55,394 nt of DNA from an uncultured Bacteroidia bacterium (lineage in GTDB: Bacteria; Bacteroidota; Bacteroidia; Bacteroidales; F082): NCBI GenBank assembly GCA_902799345.1, contig CADBZW010000016.1, positions 1 through 55,394 on the forward strand, in the 5' to 3' direction. Under the pieces are notes generated by a model. That model was not told where the DNA came from and did not search any database. It worked only from the letters and a program-made list of their open reading frames with translations. Below, piece by piece: positions 1 through 7,146 of this stretch; position 1 is the stretch's first letter, and every line of letters begins with the position of its first letter. The translations under genes were made by a program, and so were the position numbers.

Positions 1-553
1 TCTTATAAACGCCGTAGTACATGGGAAGCCTATAGGAGGCAAAGGGATGATAGTTAAAGTAATACATGTATTCTTCCCTAAACTGCACCAGGAGGTTTTT
101 CTCACCGCTGTAGTTAAATGGCGTACCGAAACTGATTTCCATCGTCTCGCCGTGAGCATCCAAGTAATCCGCAAAAACAACCGTGGAGTTGGTCATGTCG
201 GATGTTGGGATGAAATTATCGTTCGACAACTCGGAGGCATCCACTTCGGCCAGCATCACAATAGTGCGTCTCTTTGTCGTCCACTCGTAATCGGCCGGCA
301 CGGAGTTGGCGAGGTGTAAGGTCATTTTGGTGATTTCCTTTCCAGCCAGGCCTGCCGCTTGCAGCACGCTCTTGTCCATAATGAACTGGCTTATAGAAAG
401 ATCATCCATACGGGTGACGTTGCCGTAGAGCGGCACATGACACTCCGTGTCCTTTCCGTTATACACGGTGACAGTGCGCTCCACTTGCGCGAAGGCTGCC
501 AGCGGCACCACCAGTGCCAGCAGCAGCGTCATGAGTAGTTGTTTTCTTTTCAT
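1..553 (-). CDS. Secreted protein of unknown function, 3' end cut by the window
   Basis: The frame is open from an ATG at 553 to the window edge, giving 184 residues without a stop. It starts MKRKQLLMTLLLALVVPLAAFAQ, a clear signal peptide with an AFA-Q cleavage site. The rest looks like a beta-rich exported domain with runs such as TVTVYNGKD and PMYYGVYK. The start is supported by a hydrophobic leader directly after the ATG and by a TAnnTTTG box about 135 bases upstream. I do not recognise the family. Many Bacteroidales exported proteins begin this way and end in a T9SS sorting domain, but the end is outside the window, so the export route is unknown. Confidence 0.75.
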   Translation of the reverse strand, partial: MKRKQLLMTLLLALVVPLAAFAQVERTVTVYNGKDTECHVPLYGNVTRMDDLSISQFIMDKSVLQAAGLAGKEITKMTLHLANSVPADYEWTTKRRTIVMLAEVDASELSNDNFIPTSDMTNSTVVFADYLDAHGETMEISFGTPFNYSGEKNLLVQFREEYMYYFNYHPFASYRLPMYYGVYK

Positions 554-611
554 CGTTTTTCGTTTTTAATTAATACTATTGTTATTTTGTTGATTTTCAA
601 ATTTTTGACAA

Positions 612-645
612 AGGACGGAAGACGTAGGACTTAGGACGGCGGGAC
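612..645. repeat. Short degenerate GGACG-type tandem repeat in a 5' leader
   Basis: Units of about seven bases (aggacgg, aagacgt, aggactt, aggacgg, cgggacg) follow one another in the untranslated leader of the gene ending at 553. They look like a degenerate extragenic tandem repeat; no function is visible. Confidence 0.45.
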
Positions 646-688
646 GCGCGATGGCGAAGCCCTGAAGCGAGCGCACTCTTCATCGGTG

Positions 689-696
689 CAAAAATA
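689..696 (-). promoter_or_regulatory. Promoter -7 box (TATTTTTG) for the truncated secreted gene
   Basis: On the minus strand the sequence reads TATTTTTGCACC and matches the Bacteroidota TAnnTTTG element. No clear -33 TTG is present. The leader to the start codon would be about 130 bases and contains short GGAC-type repeats. Confidence 0.4.
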
Positions 697-750
697 TAGG
701 GAAAAATCGAAAGGAAATGAGGAGAAAACTCCTGAATTTTGGTTTTTTTC

Positions 751-784
751 AAAAAAAGAGCCGACAGCTGGCGCCGTCGGCTCT
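751..784 (-). terminator. Rho-independent terminator after the lipoprotein gene
   Basis: An 8-bp stem GAGCCGAC/GTCGGCTC (758-765 with 776-783) is followed on the minus strand by seven T residues (751-757). It lies 23 bases past the stop of the lipoprotein gene. Confidence 0.85.
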
Positions 785-806
785 CATACTATAATTAATG
801 TGCTTG

Positions 807-1835
807 CTATTTCCTCAGCTCCTGCCCTATCATGTCGTTCAGCTTTTTGGCGGCATCCAGCAGCAGGCTCTCGTCGGTGGGGACTGGGACGGAGCGCCCA
901 CCGAGGCGTCGCTGGGTCTCCTCCGAGCAAGCCGTCTGGTCGCCACTGACGGTGGTGTATTCGTGCTTGAAGGTGGACTTGGCCTCAAAGGGCACCTTGC
1001 CGAGTGTCCGGCCTTCAGCATCATGATAAACGAGACGGCCCTTGAGGACGGCACTCTTCTGCTGCGTATAGTCGGTCACCGTTGCGGTCTTGCCTCCATT
1101 CTCTTCCTTGAAGGTCACCTCGTCGAGACGGATGGGCGACAGCGTCACATCGTCAATGACGACAAGCACCATGGCCGACTGCTTTCTGCTTGGCTCCATC
1201 TTGAAAGGCACCTCACCCTCGGCGAAGTCGAAGATGGCATCGATGACCTCATCCGGCAAGTCGAGCTTGTCGTAGAGGGCCATCGTCACCTTGTCAGCCA
1301 GACAAAACATCTGCTTTTTCCTGAGATTCAACAGATTGCTATTCTCACTATTGGTGTTCTCCAACTGATAAATATAGGTCTCGGCTTCCATGGCATCGGC
1401 CTTCGAGCCGGTGCCGAGGAGTTGGTTGGCCTTGGCCACCAAGTAGTTCTCGGCTTTGTTGCGGGCGGCCATCAGGTCGTCGTCGAGGTCAAGCTTCCTA
1501 TAGTCAATGCCGTTTTTGACCTTGGTGGGGAAGCACTTCAATGCGTCGTTGCGGCCTTTCATGCTGCAATAGCGCTGGTAAATCTCGGGCCACACGTCGG
1601 GTTGACCCGTGGCTTTCAGGGCCTGGATGCGCTCGTGGTCGGCTTGGTTGGCCCTGTGATAGGAAGCCGCCACATAGTTGATGCGGTTGGCGTTCATGTC
1701 GCCGTCGCAGATGTCGGGCGCATATCGCTGTATCACTTGGTCGTACGCTTGGGCTTCATAGAGTTTCTTTGGCGTGTTGCAGGCGGTCAGCATCGCGCCG
1801 AGCAACAAGGTCGGGATAATTCGGAGATATTTCAT
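807..1835 (-). CDS. Lipoprotein of unknown function
   Basis: This encodes 342 residues. The N-terminus MKYLRIIPTLLLGAMLTAC is a signal peptide with lipobox LTAC, so Cys19 is the predicted lipidated residue and the protein should be anchored in the envelope. The rest is mostly helical up to about residue 200, with TPR-like stretches (YQRYAPDICDG, AASYHRANQADHERI), and more beta-like afterwards. A downstream terminator at 751-784 suggests a single-gene unit. I do not recognise a named family; a TPR-like solenoid is a guess from helical periodicity. The matching long frame on the opposite strand is a shadow. Confidence 0.8.
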   Translation of the reverse strand: MKYLRIIPTLLLGAMLTACNTPKKLYEAQAYDQVIQRYAPDICDGDMNANRINYVAASYHRANQADHERIQALKATGQPDVWPEIYQRYCSMKGRNDALKCFPTKVKNGIDYRKLDLDDDLMAARNKAENYLVAKANQLLGTGSKADAMEAETYIYQLENTNSENSNLLNLRKKQMFCLADKVTMALYDKLDLPDEVIDAIFDFAEGEVPFKMEPSRKQSAMVLVVIDDVTLSPIRLDEVTFKEENGGKTATVTDYTQQKSAVLKGRLVYHDAEGRTLGKVPFEAKSTFKHEYTTVSGDQTACSEETQRRLGGRSVPVPTDESLLLDAAKKLNDMIGQELRK

Positions 1836-1894
1836 TGATTCAATTATTGATTACTTTACACATATTGCGATAAACTCGGATGCGTGACTCCATG

Positions 1895-2075
1895 CCTTCG
1901 TCGTCATGGCGGAGGGACCGTCATTCCGCGAAAGCGGAACGCCATCTCCTGAACAACAGGGATGACCTTTATGTTCAGGAGATTGCGGGTCAAGCCCGCA
2001 ATGACAGCGGGTCAAGCCTGCAATGACGGCAGTTGAGTCTCGTAGTCTCGCCGTCTCGTAGTCTCGCGTCAATAA
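1895..2075. repeat. Cluster of palindromic extragenic repeats
   Basis: This intergenic block (gap 1836-2155) is built from several palindromic units. ATCTCCTGAACA (1944-1955) is inverted as TGTTCAGGAGAT (1972-1983). GATTGCGGGTC...CCGCAATGAC follows at 1981-2005, with a diverged copy at 2006-2029. A GTCATTCCGCGAAAGCGGAA hairpin lies at 1920-1939. Tandem TCTCGTAGTCTCG units lie at 2037-2070. The GATTGCGGGTC unit recurs inside hemW and the dihydrouridine synthase gene. A frame running through the block encodes the CHCGLDPQS-type peptide typical of such repeats and is not a gene. Confidence 0.85.
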
Positions 2076-2103
2076 AATAAAAACCACAAATTTCGCTCCA
2101 AAA

Positions 2104-2134
2104 TTGTCCAAACGGGAATAAATCTTTACTTTTG
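2104..2134 (+). promoter_or_regulatory. Promoter for the polyprenyl synthase gene
   Basis: TTG at 2104-2106 is followed after 20 bases by TACTTTTG at 2127-2134, a good match to the Bacteroidota -33/-7 pattern. The start codon follows 21 bases later. Confidence 0.65.
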
Positions 2135-2155
2135 TGCCACTAAAACCGCACTTCC

Positions 2156-3127
2156 ATGGAAAAAATCAAGCAACTGCAACAGGATTTCGCCGCGTTTCTG
2201 GCGCAAACCGACTTCGGTGGCAACCCGAAGGAGTTATACGAACCCATCGCCTACACCATCTTGCAAAGCGGCAAGCGCCTCCGCCCCATGCTCTGCCTCC
2301 TGGCCAACGACATGTTTGGCGGTGAAGAACAAGAGGCCCTCTGGCCTGCCTTGGCCCTCGAGACCTTCCACAACTTCACCCTCATCCACGACGACATCAT
2401 GGACAAGGCACCCATGCGCCGCGGAATGCCGACGGTCTACCAAAAATGGAACGCCGACATCGCCATCCTCTCCGGCGACGCCATGCTGGCCAAGGCCTTC
2501 CAATATGCCTTGCAGCCCAAGAAAGGCGCCGACCTCGCCCACCTGTTGGGCAAGGTGGCCATCGAAATCTGCGAGGGACAGCAGATGGACCTCAACTTCG
2601 AGACCCTCGGCAACGTCACCATCCCCGAATACCTTGAGATGATACGCCTGAAGACCGCCGTGCTGCTGGCCACCGCCTTGCAGATGGGCGCCACCGTGGC
2701 AGGAGCGGACGAAGCCGACATCCGTCATCTCTACGACTTCGGCATCAACCTGGGCATGAGCTTCCAGCTGCAAGACGACATCCTCGACCTCTACAGCGAC
2801 GTGGCCACCTTCGGCAAGAAACACGGCGGCGACATCGCAGAGAACAAGAAGACCTACCTCTATCTGAAGGCGTTGGAGCTGGCCTCGGAAAAAGACCGCC
2901 GTCGCCTCGAACATCTCTTCACCCTCCGCATGGACCACGACGAAGAGGAGAAGATAGAAGAGGTGCAGGCCCTCTACGACTGCCTCCACGTGAAGGAAGC
3001 CGTCGAAAAGGTCATGCTCGACTACGACCGCCGCGCCTTCGAGGAACTCGACGCCGTCGGACTGCCCGAGGAGAAGAAAGCGCATCTGCGCACCTACGCA
3101 GAGCTGCTTTCAGGCAGGAAGAAATAA
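2156..3127 (+). CDS. Polyprenyl (isoprenyl) diphosphate synthase
   Basis: This 323-residue enzyme condenses isopentenyl diphosphate with allylic diphosphates in the cytoplasm, supplying chains for quinones, undecaprenyl precursors or other isoprenoids. Both aspartate-rich motifs are intact: DDIMD at residues 79-83, followed by MRRGMPT, and DDILD at 207-211. The GKRLRP substrate-binding motif lies near residue 39. The length is normal for all-E chain synthases. The chain length of the product (geranylgeranyl, octaprenyl or other) cannot be told by eye. The gene has its own promoter and is closed by a hairpin terminator, so it appears monocistronic. Confidence 0.93.
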   Translation: MEKIKQLQQDFAAFLAQTDFGGNPKELYEPIAYTILQSGKRLRPMLCLLANDMFGGEEQEALWPALALETFHNFTLIHDDIMDKAPMRRGMPTVYQKWNADIAILSGDAMLAKAFQYALQPKKGADLAHLLGKVAIEICEGQQMDLNFETLGNVTIPEYLEMIRLKTAVLLATALQMGATVAGADEADIRHLYDFGINLGMSFQLQDDILDLYSDVATFGKKHGGDIAENKKTYLYLKALELASEKDRRRLEHLFTLRMDHDEEEKIEEVQALYDCLHVKEAVEKVMLDYDRRAFEELDAVGLPEEKKAHLRTYAELLSGRKK

Positions 3128-3132
3128 AAAAA

Positions 3133-3163
3133 CGAGGCTCCTTACTTCAAGGGGCCTCGTTTT
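3133..3163. terminator. Terminator between convergent genes
   Basis: The stem CGAGGCtCC/GGggCCTCG (3133-3141 with 3151-3159) has T's on the plus side (3160-3163) and an A run upstream (3126-3132), so it can serve both the polyprenyl synthase gene and the convergent small gene. Confidence 0.8.
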
Positions 3164-3180
3164 CGTCATAGGCAATCGGA

Positions 3181-3663
3181 TTACTTCTGGATATCACCAG
3201 CTTCCTTTTGTTCCTTCTTCACCTGACCTTCAGGCTTGGTGGCGTGTTTGGGATGCTTGTGGTCTTTCTTGCCGTCATACTTCATCTTCTTACCCTCAAG
3301 CTTGAGGTTCTTTTCGTCGGATTTGACGTTCTTTTCGCCCTCATGCTTGACGTCTTTCTTCTCGGCGCAGCAGTCGCCCTTCTTCATGTCTTTCTTCTCA
3401 GCGCAGCAATCGCCTTTCTTCACGTCTTTCTTCTCGGCACAGCAGTCGCCTTTCTTGACGTCTTTCTTCTCGGCGCAGCAGTCACCCTTCTTCTCTTTCA
3501 CAGGTTCTTGCATGGTAGCGGCCGGGGCTTGTTCCTTCTCGGCCATCTTCACGGCCTTTTTGGTTTCTTGTTTCTCTTCTTTGACTTGGGCATTCACGTT
3601 CTGGATGCTCATGGCGCTGATGGCGAAGAAAGCCAGGGCGCCCAATAAGATTGATTTCTTCAT
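3181..3663 (-). CDS. Small secreted Lys/Cys-rich protein with four 12-residue repeats
   Basis: This encodes 160 residues. MKKSILLGALAFFAISAMS...NVNAQ is a signal peptide, so the product is exported. The mature chain is extremely rich in Lys and Glu. Residues 58-105 hold four near-identical units KKGDCCAEKKDV, each with a Cys-Cys pair, eight cysteines in all. The C-terminal part (KLEGKKMKYDGKKDHKH) adds histidines. Adjacent Cys pairs in a charged, disordered chain suggest metal or redox binding, but this is inference. No catalytic domain is visible and I do not recognise the protein. The repeat number is likely to vary between strains. Confidence 0.8.
   Translation of the reverse strand: MKKSILLGALAFFAISAMSIQNVNAQVKEEKQETKKAVKMAEKEQAPAATMQEPVKEKKGDCCAEKKDVKKGDCCAEKKDVKKGDCCAEKKDMKKGDCCAEKKDVKHEGEKNVKSDEKNLKLEGKKMKYDGKKDHKHPKHATKPEGQVKKEQKEAGDIQK
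3349..3492 (-). repeat. Four 36-bp tandem repeats inside the Cys/Lys-rich gene
   Basis: The unit encodes KKGDCCAEKKDV. The four copies differ at a few bases and one residue (V to M in the third), consistent with recent duplication by slippage or unequal recombination. Confidence 0.85.
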
Positions 3664-3718
3664 GTTGATATGGTTTTAATTGCTTACGATCAATACTAAT
3701 CAAATACCGTTCCAAAAA

Positions 3719-4930
3719 TCAAGGCAGGAACAGGCAGCTGTCGCCATAGCTGAGGAAACGGAAGCCGTTGTCCAAGGCGAAGCGATAGCAGTCGTGCCAA
3801 CGCTCGCCGATGAGGGCGGAGACCAACAGCAGCAAGGTGCTCTTGGGTTGGTGGAAGTTGGTGATCAGCCCCGTGATGACGCGCATCTTATAACTCGGTG
3901 CAATCATCAGGGCGGTGCTGGCTTCGAGTCGCGTCAGGCCATGCTTGTCGAGGTAATCCACGATGTTTTGCAAGGCTTCGGCTGCCATCAGCGGCGCGTG
4001 GTCCTCGTAGGGGTACCACTGCTCCACATGGAGCGGCCTCAACTCCATCCCTTGTTCCTTCAGCATCACGCCAATCCAATACAGGCTCTCCAAAGTGCGT
4101 GTGCTCGTCGTCCCGACAGGGATGATGGGCTTGCCGAAATGGCTGATTAGATTCTGTATCAACGACTTGCGAACTACGATAGTCTCGGAGTGCATGGCAT
4201 GTTCGCCGATGGTGTCGGTGGCGACGGGCTTGAAGGTGCCTGCCCCGACGTGCAGCGTGACCTCGTCGAACACGAAGCCTTGTTCACGTAAGGCGGCGAT
4301 GAGGGGCTGGGTGAAATGCAGTCCCGCCGTGGGGGCGGCCACCGAGCCGTCGTAACGGGCGAAGACGGTTTGGTAACGGTCGCGGTCGTCGGGCTCGGCG
4401 TCACGGTGGAGGTAGGGCGGCAAGGGAATCTCGCCGGCGGCCTCCAGCACCGAGGCGAAAGGCAAGGTCGCGGGTGTCCACGAAAACTCGATTTCAGCAT
4501 ACTGGTCGTTTTGGAACACACGTTCCGCATTCAGCACCACGGGCTTCCCTCCTACCGTCAGTTCCATCGAAAGCAGGCCTTCTTTCCAGCGTTTCGAGTT
4601 GCCAATCAAGCACTTCCAACGGACGGGCGAGGTGGCGCTGAAGGCCACCTGATAGTCTTTTTCAGGCTCCAGGCAGAAAATCTCGATGCGTGACCCCGTG
4701 GCCTTATGGAACTGCAAGCGGGCGCGGATGACCTTAGTCTCGTTGAAGACCAACAAGGCATCTTGGGGCAAGAAGTCGCCAATATGCTTAAACTGCGACT
4801 TCTTTATCTTGTTGTCTTTCAGCACCAATAGATTTGAAGCATCCCGTTCCGGCAATGGGTATTTGGCAATGCGTTCCTCAGGCAAGGGGTAGTCGTATTC
4901 CTCAATGGAGATGTCTTTTACTGTGGTCAT
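3719..4930 (-). CDS. queA: tRNA preQ1(34) S-adenosylmethionine ribosyltransferase-isomerase QueA
   Basis: This 403-residue cytoplasmic enzyme transfers and isomerises the ribosyl group of S-adenosylmethionine onto preQ1 at tRNA position 34, making epoxyqueuosine. Family hallmarks are YPLPEERIAKYPLPERDAS near the start, FNETKVIRARL, PLPPYLHRDAEPDDRDRYQT, APTAGLHFT, HVGAGTFKPV and TSTRTLESLYW. The start at 4930 (MTTVKDISIEEYDYPL) is preferred over the upstream ATG at 4948, because the -7 box at 4946-4953 would place the transcript start inside that extension. It is a little longer than many QueA proteins but typical of Bacteroidota. No other queuosine genes are adjacent. Confidence 0.95.
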   Translation of the reverse strand: MTTVKDISIEEYDYPLPEERIAKYPLPERDASNLLVLKDNKIKKSQFKHIGDFLPQDALLVFNETKVIRARLQFHKATGSRIEIFCLEPEKDYQVAFSATSPVRWKCLIGNSKRWKEGLLSMELTVGGKPVVLNAERVFQNDQYAEIEFSWTPATLPFASVLEAAGEIPLPPYLHRDAEPDDRDRYQTVFARYDGSVAAPTAGLHFTQPLIAALREQGFVFDEVTLHVGAGTFKPVATDTIGEHAMHSETIVVRKSLIQNLISHFGKPIIPVGTTSTRTLESLYWIGVMLKEQGMELRPLHVEQWYPYEDHAPLMAAEALQNIVDYLDKHGLTRLEASTALMIAPSYKMRVITGLITNFHQPKSTLLLLVSALIGERWHDCYRFALDNGFRFLSYGDSCLFLP

Positions 4931-4945
4931 CGTTGAAAATTTGCG

Positions 4946-4953
4946 CAAAAGTA
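4946..4953 (-). promoter_or_regulatory. Promoter -7 box (TACTTTTG) for queA
   Basis: TACTTTTGCGC on the minus strand fits TAnnTTTG and lies 15 bases before the chosen ATG at 4930. No -33 TTG is obvious. Confidence 0.5.
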
Positions 4954-4963
4954 GGAATTTTTA

Positions 4964-5088
4964 GATTCCCTTCGGGAATGGAGAGCAGGTAATATCGTAA
5001 AAACGGCGGCAAGGGAAATCTACATACAGCAAGTGCTACATGCCGCCGCCAATTGATATGGAAATAGAATCCATTCCCGAAGGGAATC
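4964..5088. repeat. 125-bp element bounded by 19-bp perfect inverted repeats
   Basis: GATTCCCTTCGGGAATGGA at 4964-4982 is matched exactly in inverse orientation at 5070-5088. Each arm is itself nearly palindromic. A second nested inverted pair, GGCGGCA (5005-5011) and TGCCGCC (5041-5047), lies inside. The architecture resembles a miniature inverted-repeat element or paired REP sequences. No target-site duplication is evident. Confidence 0.6.
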
Positions 5089-5098
5089 TCCATAAATG

Positions 5099-5131
5099 TT
5101 GTCGAAATCTTATCAATTATTACTACTTTTG
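5099..5131 (+). promoter_or_regulatory. Promoter for the GtrA-family gene
   Basis: TTG at 5099-5101 and TACTTTTG at 5124-5131 are separated by 22 bases, slightly long for the Bacteroidota pattern. The start codon at 5151 follows 19 bases later. Confidence 0.5.
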
Positions 5132-5150
5132 CACCGTAAATGGAAAAGAG

Positions 5151-5561
5151 ATGAGCCTAACGCCATTGAAAATCGAACTAACCCATGAATTCCTGCTGAA
5201 GTTCCTGAAGTTCGGCGTGGTGGGCTTTTCGGGCGTATTCGTCAACTTCGGCGTCACCTACGTCTGCAAGGAATGGCTGAAATGGAACAAATACCTGAGC
5301 AACATTTTGGGCTTCATCGTGGCGGCCACCTCCAATTACATCCTCAACCGCATCTGGACCTTCCAAAGCACCAACCCGCAGATTGGCACGGAATACGCCA
5401 AGTATTTCGTCATCGCGCTAATCGGCATGGGCATCGACACGCTGACGGTGTATGTGCTCAACGGCAAGCTGAAATGGAATTTCTACCTCAGCAAGGTGTT
5501 TGCCGTGGGCGCTTCCACGCTGTGGAATTTCTTTGGAAATCTGTTGTTTACGTTCGCGTAA
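5151..5561 (+). CDS. GtrA-like family membrane protein
   Basis: This encodes 136 residues with about four hydrophobic segments: FGVVGFSGVFVNFGVTYV, a segment around NILGFIVAATSNYILNRIWTF, YFVIALIGMGIDTLTVYVL, and a C-terminal segment ending LWNFFGNLLFTFA. The N-RIWTF and W-NF--NLLFTF signatures are typical of GtrA-like proteins, which are thought to move lipid-linked sugars across the inner membrane. The ATG at 5151 is chosen because it follows the promoter and begins the conserved domain; upstream in-frame codons run back into the inverted-repeat element. The substrate is unknown and no glycosyltransferase is adjacent. Confidence 0.85.
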   Translation: MSLTPLKIELTHEFLLKFLKFGVVGFSGVFVNFGVTYVCKEWLKWNKYLSNILGFIVAATSNYILNRIWTFQSTNPQIGTEYAKYFVIALIGMGIDTLTVYVLNGKLKWNFYLSKVFAVGASTLWNFFGNLLFTFA

Positions 5562-5566
5562 AACCT

Positions 5567-5645
5567 GTAGAGACGCGATTCATCGCGTCTCAAAAAACAA
5601 ATTGGCGTATTGTATTTGAGGAGACGCGATAAATCGCGTCTCTAC
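5567..5645. repeat. Paired palindromic repeat, GTAGAGACGCGAT family
   Basis: GTAGAGACGCGAT-TCATCGCGTCTC (5567-5591) and its inverse GAGACGCGATAAATCGCGTCTCTAC (5621-5645) each form a hairpin and together a larger inverted repeat. They sit between the convergent GtrA and cdd genes and may act as a bidirectional terminator. A related hairpin follows tRNA-Phe at 19061. Confidence 0.8.
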
Positions 5646-5650
5646 AACGA

Positions 5651-6136
5651 TTACAGGAATTTATCCAAGAAGATAAACGGCATCAACGACTCGATGCCGT
5701 CGAAGACCATGACGGGTCCCGTCTCGCCTTGACACATCACGCGCAACGCCTTTTTCGACTGCTGCTCCACCTCCACCATCACCTGACGGCAGGCGCCACA
5801 GGGAGCCACAGGCTCGTCGATGGTCTTGGTGGCCGAGTGGGCCGTCACCGCAAGGGCTTCGAGGGCCACGCCGGGATACTGGGCCATGGCCGCAAACATC
5901 GCCACGCGCTCGGCGCAGAGGCCGCTGGGATAGGCCGCGTTCTCGACGTTGCTGCCCGTCACCACAACGCCGTTGGCAAGGCGAACCGCCGCCCCGACAC
6001 AGAATTTGGAATAAGGCGCGTATGAATTTTTGGTGGCTTCGTGCGCACAACGCATCAGTTCGGCATCCTGGGGAGCCAGCTCGTCCAAACAGTCGTAGAC
6101 CTTATATGGACAGACAAAACGTTCTTCCTTGACCAT
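5651..6136 (-). CDS. cdd: Cytidine deaminase
   Basis: This 161-residue zinc enzyme hydrolyses cytidine and deoxycytidine to uridine forms for pyrimidine salvage. The zinc site is clear: GLCAERVAMFAA carries the first Cys and catalytic Glu, and APCGACRQVM supplies the other two Cys. The substrate signature SNVENAAYPSGLCAE is present, as is YAPYSKFCVGAAV. The start at 6136 (MVKEERFVCPYK) lies 22 bases after the TATCTTTG box, whereas the longer in-frame start at 6196 would precede it. Residues and length fit the homotetrameric class. Confidence 0.94.
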   Translation of the reverse strand: MVKEERFVCPYKVYDCLDELAPQDAELMRCAHEATKNSYAPYSKFCVGAAVRLANGVVVTGSNVENAAYPSGLCAERVAMFAAMAQYPGVALEALAVTAHSATKTIDEPVAPCGACRQVMVEVEQQSKKALRVMCQGETGPVMVFDGIESLMPFIFLDKFL

Positions 6137-6157
6137 AGTGGATGGGATTTGATTCGG

Positions 6158-6165
6158 CAAAGATA
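6158..6165 (-). promoter_or_regulatory. Promoter -7 box (TATCTTTG) for cdd
   Basis: TATCTTTGCC on the minus strand matches TAnnTTTG, 22 bases upstream of the cdd start. The -33 element is weak. Confidence 0.5.
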
Positions 6166-6210
6166 ATGAAAAAATATTGAAGAAAAGATGGCTCACCTTT
6201 GATTATTTCG

Positions 6211-6218
6211 TACATTTG
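6211..6218 (+). promoter_or_regulatory. Promoter -7 box (TACATTTG) for the aquaporin gene
   Basis: TACATTTGCAG fits TAnnTTTG. It implies a leader of roughly 80 bases before the start at 6305. No convincing -33 TTG. Confidence 0.45.
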
Positions 6219-6304
6219 CAGTGTTTGAAGGACTCTTTTCCGAAAGAAACCACAAAGGACAACTGAACAAACTTAAACAATAACTAACTAAAATTTAAAA
6301 AGTT

Positions 6305-7042
6305 ATGAAAACATCCAACAAATTCTTCGCCGAACTGTTCGGCACATTCGTATTGGTATTTGGCGGTTGCGGTACCGCTTTATTCGGACATGTCGGTTTC
6401 CTTGGCGTAGCCATCGCCTTTGGTCTCACCGTGATTGCTATGGCCTACGGCATCGGTCACATCTCGGGTGCACACCTCAACCCTGCTGTCAGCTTTGGCG
6501 TGTTCGTCAATGGCCGCATGAGCTTTAAAGAAATGCTGTGCTACTGGGCTGCCCAATTCATCGGCGGCATCATCGCCGGCGCATTGCTCCTCGTGGTCTT
6601 TAAGGCCATCGGTGGCGAAACCACGGGCGTGTTTGCCTCCAACGGCTATGGTGAAATGTTCCAGAAGGCTTGCGGCGGTCCCGAGACGGGCTACCAAGCC
6701 ATCTCGATGGGTGGTGCCTTCCTCGTGGAATGCCTGCTGACCTTCGTGTTCCTGATGGTCATCCTCGGCGTCACCGACAGCAGCCACGCCAACGGCAAGT
6801 TCGGCGGTCTGGCCATCGGTCTCACCCTGGTGCTCATCCACCTCATCAGCATCCCGCTGACCAACACCTCGGTCAACCCCGCCCGTTCGCTCGGCGTTGC
6901 CCTGTTCTCCAACACCAACGGCGTTTGGAGCGCCATGAGTCAAGTGTGGCTCTTCATCGTTGCTCCGCTCGTCGGCGCCTGCCTCGCTGGTCTGGCCTAC
7001 AAGTGCCTCGCCGGCTGCTGCAAAAATTGCAAGAAAGACTAA
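6305..7042 (+). CDS. aqpZ: Aquaporin (MIP family), AqpZ-like
   Basis: This 245-residue inner-membrane channel has six transmembrane segments and the two half-helix motifs of the family: NPA at residues 59-61 (HLNPAVSFG) and NPA at 191-193 (SVNPARSLGVALF). The Arg after the second NPA belongs to the selectivity filter. The short, glycerol-excluding architecture favours a water channel over GlpF; GlpF proteins carry longer loops and Asp after the second NPA Arg. The C-terminus is Cys/Lys rich (CLAGCCKNCKKD), which is unusual but harmless. It is followed by a strong terminator and appears monocistronic. Confidence 0.92.
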   Translation: MKTSNKFFAELFGTFVLVFGGCGTALFGHVGFLGVAIAFGLTVIAMAYGIGHISGAHLNPAVSFGVFVNGRMSFKEMLCYWAAQFIGGIIAGALLLVVFKAIGGETTGVFASNGYGEMFQKACGGPETGYQAISMGGAFLVECLLTFVFLMVILGVTDSSHANGKFGGLAIGLTLVLIHLISIPLTNTSVNPARSLGVALFSNTNGVWSAMSQVWLFIVAPLVGACLAGLAYKCLAGCCKNCKKD

Positions 7043-7062
7043 TTACAGTTAGAAGTCAACAG

Positions 7063-7103
7063 TTGGGAGTTGAACAGCCTCACGCTTTCAACTCCCAATT
7101 TTT
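7063..7103 (+). terminator. Terminator after aqpZ
   Basis: A 12-bp perfect stem TTGGGAGTTGAA/TTCAACTCCCAA (7063-7074 with 7087-7098) is followed by TTTTT at 7099-7103. Confidence 0.85.
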
Positions 7104-7110
7104 ATAACTA

Positions 7111-7146
7111 TCAACTGAACAACTGACAACTAGCAACTGACAACTG
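7111..7146. repeat. CAACTGA-type low-complexity tandem tract before hemW
   Basis: Units CAACTGAA, CAACTGA, CAACTAG, CAACTGA and CAACTG run directly into the hemW start codon, so they form its ribosome-binding region. A related tract lies at 21972-22008. Confidence 0.7.

Noticed and set aside
798-1838. Long plus-strand frame opposite the lipoprotein gene
   Set aside because: It is the antisense of a gene with a signal peptide and lipobox, has no ribosome-binding context and ends inside the leader. A shadow.
1851-2111. 86-codon frame through the intergenic repeats
   Set aside because: It encodes the CHCGLDPQS-type peptide made by palindromic repeats, not a gene; it ends in repeat sequence on both sides.
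3349-3492. 36-bp repeats that resemble a CRISPR array in period
   Set aside because: There are no spacers; the units are contiguous and in the reading frame of a secreted protein, with codon-level differences.
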